In this document: positions 44,201 through 54,525 of the stretch, piece after piece
How positions within the stretch are numbered: position 1 is the first letter of the stretch
How the letters are laid out: each line of letters starts with the position of its first letter
Translations under genes and position numbers: made by a program
NCBI GenBank assembly: GCA_963662175.1
Contig: OY759220.1
Coordinates: forward strand, 43,310,136-43,374,135
Direction: 5' to 3'
Source of the DNA: Aradus depressus
Lineage: Eukaryota > Arthropoda > Insecta > Hemiptera > Aradidae
Length of the DNA stretch: 64,000 bases
The notes under the pieces: model-generated
Databases searched by the model: none
The model's input: the letters and a program-made list of their open reading frames with translations, nothing else
What the model was told of the DNA's origin: nothing

Positions 44201-47200
44201 TTCAGGACCTTTACAGACGTTTCCATAGCAAAGTGCATTCACACCCAAATCCATACATCCATTCACTTTCTTCACCACATTTGCCACACAATCCTCCCAG
44301 GAGATTGAAGAGGAGGTGGAACCGTGACTTAATATAATCCCAAATTACAACCCCCCACTTCTTGATAATAACCATACTATTCATTGTTTTAAATTTCGCC
44401 CTGAGGAGCTACCGCTGGGTGGCCTTCCTCTCTCACGCCAATCAAGTCATCCACATTCAATGAAGTCCTCTTGGTAGCTGGTTGTTGCGTCATGGTAACA
44501 GTTGCGACCAACATTATAAAGACAAAAAAATAAAAAATAAAAAAAAGAACTAAACATCAAGAATTTTGTCAAGGGTTGGCTCTTTTTGTTCTCTTACAGA
44601 AAGACAGATCCTTCCTACAACCTCTCCAAGGTTAATTATTACTCAACTATGTAATATTATACACACACAAATATATATATACATATATACCCGACATATC
44701 CAACAGCAATGTCATATTTGAATTTTTGTTTCAGATATAATAAATTTACCCAACTATAATGACAACGAATCTACAGAACTTGAAGAAGAAGAAGAAGAAA
44801 AAGGAGATGAAACAGCTGTTTCCGAAGTAAACATCGAGGAAGTGGGGAAAACAAAAAGAGTGAATATAGGCTTATTAATCAAATTCGTCATCATTCTAAC
44901 CTTAATTTGGGTCACAATATTGACATGGGGAATTCGCGAAGGATTCATTTTACTGTTAATTTTCTTGAATTTTCATACTTGGTCAGCCTTAAAAATGATT
45001 ATAATTTTTTTTATATTAAACCGTATTTTATAAAAAAAAAAATGAAACCCTTAATTTTTATTATTTTACTGTATAATCCGCGAACTTAACGCTGTTCCTA
45101 CGTCCATAGATTTATTTCATAAGAGCAACAATTTTATTTTTATTTTTTTTGCGTCCTTGTGTAGTCCAACATGAAATGAAAAATAATCTTTATTCTGGGA
45201 CATAGCTAAGAATAATAACATAAGAAATAAACAAAAGAATACAAGTAACAAACCAAATGAGACAGAATAAAGAATAGAGGTCGCTAAGAATTAAATTAAT
45301 ATTAAATGTTAATGACAGGCAATGATTAAAACAATGAAAATAAACTAGTGAAAAGAAAAAAAAATGATGAAAAAACAAAGTAAGAATAATGTAAATAATA
45401 ATAACAATATACTGACGGACTGCACAAACTACACGACATTAAGAAACAAATACAAACTACCGACTGACATGTAAAAACGACTTCAAACACCCACCGACGA
45501 ATACAACGGTCTCAACCAGTTCCTTCAAGACGCAAAATTCTACGAGGACATATAAAGTCGATGCGACGTTAAATAAAAACTAAGAAAAAAAAATAATAAA
45601 AGAAAAAAAAAAATAACAAAAATGGGTGCTTACGTATTAACGCCACCGCAGCAAATCAATCAACATGTATTTGTAAATTAAAAATTATTAAAGCTATTTA
45701 TTTATTTTTGGACTTTATATTTATTATTAGCATGAATAATTATTGGTTTTGTAATATGCGGGTGCACCGCCCGCTTGATTGATAATCTGACCCTCCCGTC
45801 GTTCAAATCATAATAGTTCTGGTTTTAAGACTTTATATATTTGCGCGGCGGCGTATTAACGCATTAATCGCATCGGCGTATTAACGTATTAATCGCATTG
45901 CAAATGCGCAAATATATAAAGTCTTAAAACCAGAACTAACTATTATGATTTGAACGACGGGAGGGTCAGATTATCAATCAAGCGGGCGGTGCACCCGCAT
46001 ATTACAAAACCAATAATTATTCATGCTAATAATAAATATAAAGTCCAAAAATAAATAAATAGCTTTAATAATTTTTAATTTACAAATACATGTTGATTGG
46101 TTTGCTGCAGTGGCGTTAATACGTAAGTACCCAAAAATGAGTTATACCTAATTTATAAAGAAAATCAGAAGTCCGAGAGAAAAAAATTAAAATAAAAAAT
46201 ATAAATATAAAGAGGGCGCCGGTAGCTCAGTGGTAAGCGTGCTTGACTTCTGAGCTCAAGGTCGTGGGTTCGTAGCCCGACCGAGGCCCTTAGTTTATTT
46301 TATCTGGGAGGTAAAATAAACTTAAGCACGCCGTCCTTCGGATGGGACGTTAAGCGATGGTCCCGAGCCTGTACGATGTCAGGTACTCGTTAAAGACCCC
46401 TACCCTAGATGAATAAAAATTTAGGGTAGGCAAAATTTAGGACTCCCACAGTAGAGTCGGGCTCATGTCCACCAGAGTGACGAAAGAGCGCTCTGGTAGT
46501 AGGCGATATGACCTCGTAGTTAAAGCCCGGGCATGAGTCATAAAACCTAACCTAACCTAACCTATAAATATAAATGATGATATCGTATGAGGAATATATG
46601 TTAACAAGTGATAACTACATTATGTTCTGAGCTGATAAAACAGTAAAGTAAAAATCTATCTGTGGTGTGAGAGACTTATAGGAAGACGAGAACTATCCTA
46701 AAGGAGCCATCCTTAGGAATCAGAGGTGTGCTGAGTTAGGTAGATACTGGACAAGTAGGGATTTAAATGAAAGCATGGCGGATCTGGAGAGGGAGAGAGT
46801 TCCAGAGGGAGTTAGCCTGGATAAGGAAGGAGTTGTGGTAGGTTGTTGTCCTGTGGTGAAGATCAGAGGACAGAAAGGACAATCTCTAAACGGCTTATCT
46901 TTTTCTTTCTCAAAAATCTAACCTTATTGTAATCACAGTTTTTCTTGACTTTATTCATCTTAATTTTAATTGAACAACTTGGAAAAACAAATAGAAATTC
47001 CGGGAATAGATGCAGTTACTTTTTCCATAAAGTGGCTATCTAAGTTTACCTGAGAGAATTGTGACTCTGCAACATGAGGAGACCCAGGGACGAAAAGTCT
47101 CCCATCCGAAGGGCGATGGAGCCCTCGCTGGTCCGGCTGATCTCTCCCACCACATGACGTGCCCGCTTCAGGGTTACCATGTCCATCTTGTCACAATAGT

Positions 47201-50200
47201 CTAAAAAGGAACACACAAATCATACTAACAATAATTAACTTGGAACGTCTATATCATGAAAATGATTATAATTTTTTTTTATATTAAACCGTATTTTATA
47301 AAAAAAAAATGAAACCTTTAATTTTTATTATTTTACTGTATAATTCGCGAACTTAACGCTGTTCCCTGGCCATCCACAAGACGGATGCAGTACTCTTCAC
47401 CGGGAGGAAGGCCAGAACCAACATGTCACTGACCTTCCAGGGTTATACCATCGAGACCCAACCGGCAATCAGGTACCTGGGAGTAATGCTGGATCAGAGG
47501 CTCACTTTTAGGGAGCACCTCAGATACGTGGGAGCGAAGGCCGCCAGGACATCGGCGGCGATTTCGAGAATTCTGCCCAACGTCGGTGGCCCTAGGCAGA
47601 GCAGGAGAAGACTGCTGGCAGGAGTCAGCACATCCATCCTTCTGCACGGGGCCCCGACATGGGCAGATGCAACGAGGATTCCCTCATACCTGAGGCTGAT
47701 CGCCCCCGCTCACAGGCGAAGCGCACTGAGAGTCGCATGCGCCTACCGAACAGTTTCTGGCGACGCTGCCTATGTAATTGCTGGGCTGCCCCCCATTGAC
47801 CTCTTGGCACGGGAACGTACGCGACACTTCAAAAGGAAACAAGACCCGGTTCAGGTGGAAGAGGTGGTGCAGCGCTTCGACCGCAGGGGAAACCGGGTCT
47901 TCTATCAGGACGCGGGGGCCAGCCCTGGTCCAGCAGAGCCAGAGAGGGCCAGGACAATTAGGGAGTGGCAGGAAGAATGGGACAAGTCCACAAAGGGACG
48001 GTGGACCCATCGGCTCATCCCTCGAGTCGAGCCTTGGCTCACCAGGAAGCATGGGGAGGTGAATTACCACCTCACCCAGGTACTCACGGGACACGGTGGG
48101 TTCCGGGGGTACCTCCACAAAATCGGGGCAGCAACAACACCAGACTGCCCCGCGTGCCTTGGTGAGACGGAGTCGGCGGAGCATGTCCTCCTCAAATGCC
48201 CCAGATTTGAGGAGGGAAGGAAAAATCTGGAGTGCAGCATGGGCGCCCCACTGACTGCTACCAGTTACGTGGACGCTATGCTGCGCTCCCAGGAGTCGTG
48301 GGATGAAGGCTGCGATTTTGCAGCGCTCATCTTGGGCGGGTTGGCCCCCCAGGAGAGGGCTGACAAGGAACAGTAGCGGTAATAAAACAGAAGAAGGGGC
48401 GTTACCAGTCACCCTTCCTCCCTTCCGCGAAGTAATAACAGATCGTCAGTTCCGCGGAATGGAATCAGGATCGGCAAGGAGGGGGTTTTAGTGGGTATGG
48501 TGAATCGGCTCGAGTCCCACACTATCCAGGGCTACCTTCAATCAAAAATTATAAAATATTATAAAATCAACAATTTTATTTTAATTTTTTTTGTAGCGTC
48601 CTTGTGTAGTCCAACATGAAATGAAAAATAATCTTTATTCTGGGACATACGTCATTTTCATGTATTTTCTTATTTTAGTAGATTATATTTCGATATTAGC
48701 TATGAAAACAATCCTACATGTACTGTCTGTTATTCCAAGACGGGGCTGATACGTTAAGGTGTTCGATTAGGCTTAACCTGCATCATGCACTCAAACTCCA
48801 ATAAGATTTATTATTATTTCAACGAGGAGAAACGCGGATATTTGTAAACACTTTATTAAAAGTTATTAAACTTTATTAAAATAATATATATTGTCTATTC
48901 CACAAAATAATTTATACAAACTGCCGGTTTCGGCACTGTGCCATCGTCAGGGTTAGGGCTTAGTGTATAATTAAACCCAGACCATGGTGTAATGGCGAAA
49001 CCTGTTGTTTATGCGGAATGTATAATATTTAAAAAAAATAAATATGTTTTATTTAGATTTATCATTTTATCATAATTTTTTTTAAATATATCTTAATTAA
49101 AAACTTCACTTTCAATTAGAAATAGAAATCCTGCTTATTGTTACTAATCGAGTAGTTCGATAGACATAAGGAAGGAAAAAATACATAAACATTCATGAAA
49201 TTAGAATTACTGTTAATATACACATACGGCCCCCTTCAATGTGTGACCTGAGCACACTTGACTCTAATATTTCTTTTAATTTTTACTTACTTTTTAGTTT
49301 ATTGGAAGACACTTCTCTGAGAGAGTCAACACCCATGATGGCGGCAGCATCGTAACACTGCTTTCTTCTTGTTAAGTATTCTGATCCAGTGAGAGCATGC
49401 TTCACATTAGAGTTGGTTATCAGAATAACGACACTTGGGTCACTAAACTGAACCATGTTCACATTCAGGTTCCTGAAAAATAAATACATTACCATTTGTG
49501 TAAAAGAAAAAATACTGCAAACAGGGCGGTCTTGTCTCAACTGTCAGAGAACAAGTCCTTGAGCCTGGAGGTCCTGTTAATTAGCGGATACAAGGTGGAG
49601 AGGCGTGCATAGGCCTCGTTCAACGTTTATAACTAAACCTCACGATGGCGTAATGTCGTAATCGGTAGTTTAAGCCTACTTTTTTTTTTGTGTGAAATAA
49701 CCAATATTTTAACAAATAAGTTGGTTATTATAAGTTTCCACAATATGGTTTCTCAACTCAAGACCTTGTTAATAGATATGCCATTTCCTTATTTTGTACC
49801 TTGGTCTCCTTTTAGACTCGGAAGTAAATCGGGGAGTTAATATTTATTGAGAATTGTAAAGTAAATACTACTGAATAAAAACATTTAGAACTTGTCAAAA
49901 AATTCCACTATATTTATATAAAATACACAATATATTTCGCTGGTTAGAGCATTGTCAAGTATACAGGATACAGACTTATGACTGGTCAAACCATAAGTCT
50001 GTATCCTGTACACTTGACAATGCTCTAACCAGCGAAATACATTGTGTATTTTATATAAATATAGTGGAATTTTTTGACTTGTTCTAAGTGTTTTATTCAG
50101 TAGTATTTACAATGAACTTCCACAAGATCTCTGGCGAAAACAACAAGTAAAGATTTAATTTTGTTTTTCCCTTGACATATAACTCACTTGCAATCCAAAA

Positions 50201-53200
50201 GCATAGCCTTATTTTTCTCCCCCATGATTGAGATGAACTGATCCATAATACCACATGGAACATTGGCAAACTTATGTTCAGCTTTCTGACATGCAAGAGC
50301 CTTCTCCTTGAGACTGAAAAATAACAATTATTAACAAGTAATTCTTTCAAGAGGCATACACAAATATAAACAAGATACTTAAATAAATGTACTATAAAAC
50401 CCATTGATATATTTTTCGTATTGAAGGTTAAGTTTCATTAGATTTAAACTGTCACATCCAGTCAAATTTCTTTTAAAAACATCCGCCAGTAAATCGTATC
50501 AAATTAACGTTTAATCCTAACCTTGTCTCCTCTCTATCAAAGAAACAATAATAAATACTATTTGAAAACATGAATTTATATATACATATTTTAATTTGAA
50601 CTAGTGTTCTCTTTCTTGCCACTGTAAATTTCTATAATAGTAGTAGTAGGACTGGATAACTGCTATATACAAGTACATACGTAATTGAAATGGTAGCGGT
50701 AACTCACTCCTGTGTTTTGTTTCCAGTGAGCGCCTCCAGGAACGTGTACGTGGCTACCTCCAGAGCTGCACTACTGGAGAGTCCAGCCCCCATCGGTACT
50801 GATGACACCACAACTGCATTGAATCCTGGAACCTCAGCTGTAAACAAACAGAAAATGAATTGAAAAATGTTTTTGAATAAATTTGCTTGTTGTTTTTTTT
50901 TTTTTTTTTTTTAGAAAGATTTTTAAAATCGTGTGTTAAAATGTGTTGTGCAAATGTTGATTTTGTTATGTTGTGTGTTGTGTCCATGTTAGTATCTATT
51001 TCTGATATATGTTCTTTGAGTCTTTGTTTGAATTGTCTCCCAGTTTGTCCTGTATAGACTAGGTTGTAAGAATTGCAATTTAATTGATATTAAATTGACA
51101 GAAGAAAAGAGTGGGGTTTATCAATTAAATTGCAATTCTTGCAACCTAGTCTATACAGGACAAACTGGGAGACAATTCAAACAAAGACTCAAAGAACATA
51201 TATCAGAAATAGATACTAACATGGACACAACACACAACATAACAAAATCAACATTTGCACAACACATCAACCAACACAAACATACATTTGATAAAGACAC
51301 AGGCATAAAATATCTTAATTTCTGCGAAAAAAGCCCATTGCTCAACTCATTAGAACTTTTAGTAATAAACAGAACTTTAAAAAATGGAAATTGTATGAAC
51401 GACCAAACCAATCTAAAATATTCCCCTTTACTGTCACCAATAATATGACCCTCCAGTCGATGTGCACATGTACGTTTAAATATACATAGAATTTACCTCT
51501 TGCCAATAAATATATATATAATTTACAGTATAATAATTTTAATTAGGTTGTAATTGGAACCAATATTTTTGATTTGTTAATGTTATATTATTCGCCTGTT
51601 CATTGTTAATACATTATAGTCTACAATATTACCTAGATCTTAGAAGGGGTCACACATTTGAAATATGGGGACCGCCTTGTCATAAAATATCTCACAGCTT
51701 GACAATTTAGCTTAGTTAGGAATGTTTGACGTCATGGGGAACACCAGGGGGGAGGGTAAGGGGTTCCTCGAGAGGCTGACATTCTGTAATATTAACTTAG
51801 TCTTATCTCTTATGCTTTTGGCTGAGGATGGTAGAAATACCGAAAGTACTCCCATGTAAATATAGTTGGTGAAATTAGACAATACCATAAATAAACAAGT
51901 TTTATTTCTTTCAAGTTCATAAGAATAGCTTCTACAAAAATCTTACAAGGAGAGGATACGATGTCGGGGTCACGGATTTTGATCAAACTTTTTTCGGATG
52001 TTCTAGGTCGAAAATAAGAAGATACGCGTCTCACAGTTCGTTCCAATGGGCCTTGGTTTGGTCGCAACTAATTTTTCAAAATTTCATTTTGGCCATTTTT
52101 TGTTATTTTGTTTGTCGGCATGTGTTTTACCGAATGAGGAGTTCTCGGTCATTTTTTTTTTGTTTTTTACCAAGATTTCGGAAAAAATATTTTTGTGTTG
52201 ATTTGAGCAGTGAAATAAATAAAAAAAATCATTTTTTTTCTAAGAGAACATGGTCGGGAAAATTGTTTTCATGGAAACTAATTTAAAATTCGTGTTTCCT
52301 ATGTCAAAAAACCATTTAATACAGATCTTGGTTCAAATCAAAAATTATCGGTTTTTAGACTCTAAATCTGGGTAAAAAACAAAAAAAATGACATCGAGAA
52401 CTCCTCATTCGGTAAAACACGTGCCGAGAAAAAATAACGAAAAATGGCCAAAACGAAATTTTCAAAAATTAGTTGCGACCAAACCAAGGCCCATTGGAAT
52501 GAACGGTGAGACACGTGTCTTCTTATTTTCGACCTAGAACATGCAAAAGAAGTTTGATCAAAATCCGTGACCCCGACATCGTATCCTCTCCTTGTTAATG
52601 CTAATCTGAAGAGAACAAAAAACCTTATATTAACAATAAGTATTTGTTCTGTCATATTTTTTTCAATAACAAACGATGATATAATAGAAATTGAATACTA
52701 AATAAAGTTAGAAAGCTAAAGACGCAAATTGGTTCATATATGAGGACCTAGCTCAGTTTACTGGCCTCGATTTAATGTATATATTATCAAAAAGAGTAAA
52801 CGATTATCCTGGCAGAATTTTTCAGCTAAAATTTATTAGTATAAAATATACATAGTAGATACCATGGAAGTATTGTACGGTGCCCTTGACGTAGTTAGCC
52901 CATTGTGGCTCGCCTGGGACCAGCGTCTCAAAGGTAGGTGTCTTGAAGTAGGCACTGGTCCATTGGCCCACCTCGGTACAGGCCGTGTGCACCACTATGT
53001 CCTCTGAGTTGTTAGGGGCACCTATCAGCACAGTCACCCTGGATAGCGCCTGAAACACTTAGAATTATTTGTTTTCTACGATAGAGAATCCAAGAACCAT
53101 TGGTATCTGATCAAGTCAGCTGCGGTGGTTCTGTCTTATTCAAAGGATGGGAATGAATAAGGGACCTAGGGCCGCTAGGAGTGAGGATATGGAGGACTGT

Positions 53201-54047
53201 AGAGTCGTTATTCCTCATGGGTTAACGTAAGAATATTCCGTGAAAAATATAATAAAAACTTCAAGAAAATTCAACCCAAGTTCGAAGGGAAAAAGAACTG
53301 AGTGGAGACATGGAATTTAGAAAAATTATAAATCCTTAATCAATATGTAAGAACCAAAATTGAACTACCATGTTTAGCGCTGGTTTTTGGTAGAGTAAAC
53401 AAAGTGTTTGCGCAGCTTCGATAGTCCATTGCAACATGTAAAGAAGACAGTTTTATAATGTACTTGACTGTCCAAGGGAGTACCCGAAACCAATACTTTT
53501 AAAATATATCGTGATGTCAAAACACCCGAATCTCAACATGACAGAGAGGTCTGTCACGTCTTAATGATGCCAGTGTTCCTGTTTTGAATCTTCAAGTAAC
53601 CGGTTGTTAATTTAAATCATATCAAAACTGTGAAATCTAAGTTAGAATAGGGGGGGCTAAAAGTGCTCACTTATTTTGAGAGCTTAAGGATATTAATCCC
53701 ACAAATAACAATACGAGCAGGTTCACATCAACATTGTCGGCTCAACTTGAAATAATAGATTACAATTGACAATAGATCTATAAATGAATTTCTTAACGCA
53801 ATTATGACAGTTTCACTTTAAAAATATATTCTATACATCAACATTCACATAAATATATGAAACATTTTAAAAAAAAACTCACCATGGGAAGCACAAATCC
53901 ATTGTTATAGTCAGTATGTTCTCCAATGATATTAACTCGTCCAGGTGCACAAGCAGCTACTGTAGGTAGTTCGTCGTTGAATTTCTCTCTGTAAAATTTG
54001 ATAGCAGTCACCATCAGGTCTTCTATGGACGGTGTAACTTCTGCCAT
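41114..54047 (-). CDS. GALK1-like: galactokinase (GALK1 type), 8 exons
   Basis: Joined exons in transcript order: 54047-53883, 53049-52863, 50837-50708, 50313-50188, 49472-49291, 47200-47050, 41692-41572 and 41299-41114. They total 1248 nt (415 codons plus stop), with all junctions GT-AG and in phase. The enzyme phosphorylates galactose to galactose-1-phosphate with ATP in the cytosolic Leloir pathway. It is a GHMP kinase. The galactokinase signature is [20 protein letters not shown] (residues about 36-55), with the catalytic Arg in PGRVN. The ATP-binding GHMP motif is [28 protein letters not shown] carries the catalytic Asp; the third motif is [15 protein letters not shown]. It follows human GALK1 (392 residues) along its length and is not GALK2-like. 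It looks intact. Confidence 0.95.
41572..41692 (-). CDS. GALK1-like: galactokinase exon 7 (third GHMP motif)
   Basis: Encodes [17 protein letters not shown] and [16 protein letters not shown]. Donor gtaaga, phase 0. Confidence 0.94.
41775..41970 (+). repeat. unclassified repeat, copy related to 37640-37985
   Basis: Shares gttgccgatgtgatgaattt, aggagcccctgtgtaa and aattgattaattcgttct with the intergenic copy. Lies in galactokinase intron 6. Confidence 0.6.
42003..42150 (+). pseudogene. Jockey-type RT motif fragment
   Basis: Reads [11 protein letters not shown], one stop, then [15 protein letters not shown]: the GxPQGSxLGPxLFxLFINDxP motif of Jockey-clade RT. Short and dead. Confidence 0.65.
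42752..42920 (+). mobile_element. SINE copy, 3' truncated
   Basis: Begins gacgccggtagctcagtggt (A box), continues through a degenerate B box (gcgggcccaaaaccc) and the body to gtacgatgtca, then stops. It is tail to tail with the next SINE. Confidence 0.82.
42990..43272 (-). mobile_element. SINE copy, reverse
   Basis: Antisense copy from aactcatgcccaggct to ctaccggcgccctc, with a small deletion in the tRNA-derived part. It lacks the AACCT tail. Confidence 0.82.
43741..44340 (+). pseudogene. Jockey-clade LINE 3' fragment
   Basis: Two frames carry [33 protein letters not shown], then [35 protein letters not shown] and [15 protein letters not shown]. These closely parallel the reverse-strand fragment at 8945-9600. 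Frameshifts are present. It lies in galactokinase intron 6. Confidence 0.8.
44735..45033 (+). CDS. orphan exon-like frame: acidic stretch plus transmembrane segment
   Basis: Open from a good-looking acceptor (tttttgtttcag, ending 44734). It reads [20 protein letters not shown], then [20 protein letters not shown] and [20 protein letters not shown], and stops at 45033. There is no ATG, so it would have to be an internal or terminal exon. It lies in antisense inside galactokinase intron 6, and its last 40 bases belong to a repeat also found at 47260. I do not recognise the protein; it may be a captured exon or chance. Confidence 0.35.
44992..45205. repeat. repeat unit, uninterrupted copy
   Basis: Contains gattataattttttttatat, cgaacttaacgctgttcc and cgtccttgtgtagtccaaca. 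The same unit occurs at 47260-48652, interrupted by a LINE. Class unknown. Confidence 0.7.
45624..46132. mobile_element. 509-bp hairpin (foldback) element with 6-bp target duplication
   Basis: Arms 45624-45846 and 45906-46132 are near-perfect inverted repeats, starting gggtgcttacgtattaacg and its complement. The element is flanked by aaaaat on both sides (45618-45623 and 46133-46138). The 59-bp loop has two direct copies of cggcgtattaacg.attaatc, which repeats the terminal cgtattaacg word. No coding capacity. Lies in galactokinase intron 6. Confidence 0.88.
46212..46562 (+). mobile_element. full-length tRNA-derived SINE with telomere-like tail
   Basis: Starts gagggcgccggtagctcag; A box tagctcagtggta; B box gggttcgtagccc. 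The body has two halves of a tttattttatctgggaggt hairpin. It ends with four AACCT units. A perfect 12-bp target duplication tataaatataaa lies at 46200-46211 and 46563-46574. The tRNA-like head would be transcribed by RNA polymerase III. Confidence 0.94.
47050..47200 (-). CDS. GALK1-like: galactokinase exon 6
   Basis: Encodes [20 protein letters not shown] and MLQSHNSLR. Acceptor ctttttag, donor gtaaac. It is followed by the 5.4-kb intron 6. Confidence 0.93.
47366..48567 (+). mobile_element. R1-clade-like LINE 3' fragment (galactokinase intron 5)
   Basis: 5' truncated inside RT; coding continues right to the 5' junction. The 3' UTR includes gagtcccacac and the element ends in an AT-rich tail. 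Inserted into the repeat above with loss of 27 target bases and no visible target duplication. Confidence 0.85.
47423..48376 (+). pseudogene. LINE RT C-terminal part with Cys/His motif
   Basis: 317-residue open frame with [30 protein letters not shown], the R1-type [12 protein letters not shown] motif, and a C-terminal [19 protein letters not shown] zinc-like motif. It lacks the catalytic palm, so it cannot be active. The listed start is the first internal ATG. Confidence 0.88.
48880..48965 (-). mobile_element. Penelope-like 3' end fragment
   Basis: On the reverse strand: ctgacgatggcacagtgccg, aaaccggcagtttg, then tgtggaatagacaat. This arrangement is typical of Penelope-like element ends. 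Galactokinase intron 5. Confidence 0.5.
49291..49472 (-). CDS. GALK1-like: galactokinase exon 5
   Basis: Encodes [19 protein letters not shown] and [11 protein letters not shown], matching the LITNSNVRHSL...SEYPVRRRQC region of GALK1. Donor gtaagt. Confidence 0.93.
49861..50110. repeat. 250-bp near-perfect palindrome (galactokinase intron 4)
   Basis: Arms 49861-49980 and 49992-50110 with an 11-base loop (actggtcaaac). The arms include cgctggttagagcattgtca and its complement. Only a few mismatches. It ends 77 bases from exon 4. Confidence 0.92.
50188..50313 (-). CDS. GALK1-like: galactokinase exon 4 (catalytic Asp)
   Basis: Encodes [20 protein letters not shown], including the conserved Asp of the MDQF motif, then AMLLDC. 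Donor gtgagt. Confidence 0.94.
50708..50837 (-). CDS. GALK1-like: galactokinase exon 3 (GHMP ATP-binding motif)
   Basis: Encodes [20 protein letters not shown] and [16 protein letters not shown], the nucleotide-binding GHMP kinase motif. Donor gtgagt, phase 2. Confidence 0.94.
50941..51890 (+). mobile_element. Penelope-like retroelement fragment with inverted 5' part (galactokinase intron 2)
   Basis: The forward part has GIY-YIG coding and ends with ggctgaggatggtagaaata, ccgaaagtactcccat. The first 149 bases (50941-51089) are an inverted repeat of 51119-51267, with a 29-base loop. Such inverted partial copies are known for Penelope-like elements. The RT domain is missing. Confidence 0.82.
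51095..51448 (+). pseudogene. Penelope GIY-YIG endonuclease domain
   Basis: Frame with [39 protein letters not shown] and later [20 protein letters not shown]...YTGQTGR is the GIY-YIG core with its catalytic Tyr and the conserved Arg. The upstream RT is absent, so this is a remnant. Confidence 0.82.
51945..52595. mobile_element. 650-bp foldback element (galactokinase intron 2)
   Basis: Inverted arms 51945-52171 and 52371-52595 share acaaggagaggatacgatgt at the outer ends and cgaatgaggagttctcg further in, with about 10% divergence. The 200-base spacer is AT-rich. No coding and no clear target duplication. Confidence 0.85.
52863..53049 (-). CDS. GALK1-like: galactokinase exon 2
   Basis: Acceptor tttcag, then [17 protein letters not shown] and later [18 protein letters not shown], matching the WANYVKG segment of GALK1. 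Donor gtatct, phase 1. Confidence 0.93.
53883..54047 (-). CDS. GALK1-like: galactokinase exon 1 (start)
   Basis: Starts [13 protein letters not shown] in a good initiation context (A at -3, G at +4). Contains the galactokinase signature [13 protein letters not shown]. Donor gtgagt, phase 0. Confidence 0.94.
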
Positions 54048-54525
54048 TCTTTACTTCAGGCGAAACTCAACGAGATATGAATGAGATTTCATAATCCAGC
54101 TGAGCAACTTCAAGAGATTGTTCGCTTATCAGTGTTGTGAACTGATAACCGGCCCCTCTTACTCGTCTCTTGTCATTCTTGGATGAGGTTATTCATAACA
54201 CAAAACAGAAGAAAAGTGTATAATACTACTGTTAACCTCACTAACAAATAATTTATCAGCTGTGAGAGTTAACGCCATACATTCGGTAACTAGAAAACAA
54301 ACCTGCCTACAAAACTAACTACTCTGAACAGGAACATAAGAGCCTACCTCTCAGATGTATCGTTTTTAGAGAACTCTTTTTAAGGTGGATCTTTTTTGAC
54401 AAAATTATTTTCACAAAAATATGGAATGGATTTACAATCTGGCAATCCTAATAAAAGGGATAATCTAATGTTGGAATGGTAAGCATATTTCTTAAGGAGA
54501 AATGGGAAGGCAGTTTAGTGTGTTT
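54048..54525. promoter_or_regulatory. upstream region of galactokinase
   Basis: 478 bases between the start codon and a Harbinger-derived element. It should contain the promoter and 5' UTR, but no distinct core element is visible to me. Confidence 0.35.

Larger units (their letters stand above)
47260..48652. repeat. repeat unit interrupted by a LINE
   Basis: 47260-47365 and 48568-48652 match the two halves of the unit at 44992-45205. Compared with that copy, 27 bases (equivalent to 45099-45125) are missing at the insertion point. Confidence 0.75.

Noticed and set aside
46218..46290. A tRNA gene
   Set aside because: A and B boxes are present, but the sequence continues into a SINE body with a repeat tail and target duplication, and similar heads occur in several copies. 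It is a tRNA-derived SINE.
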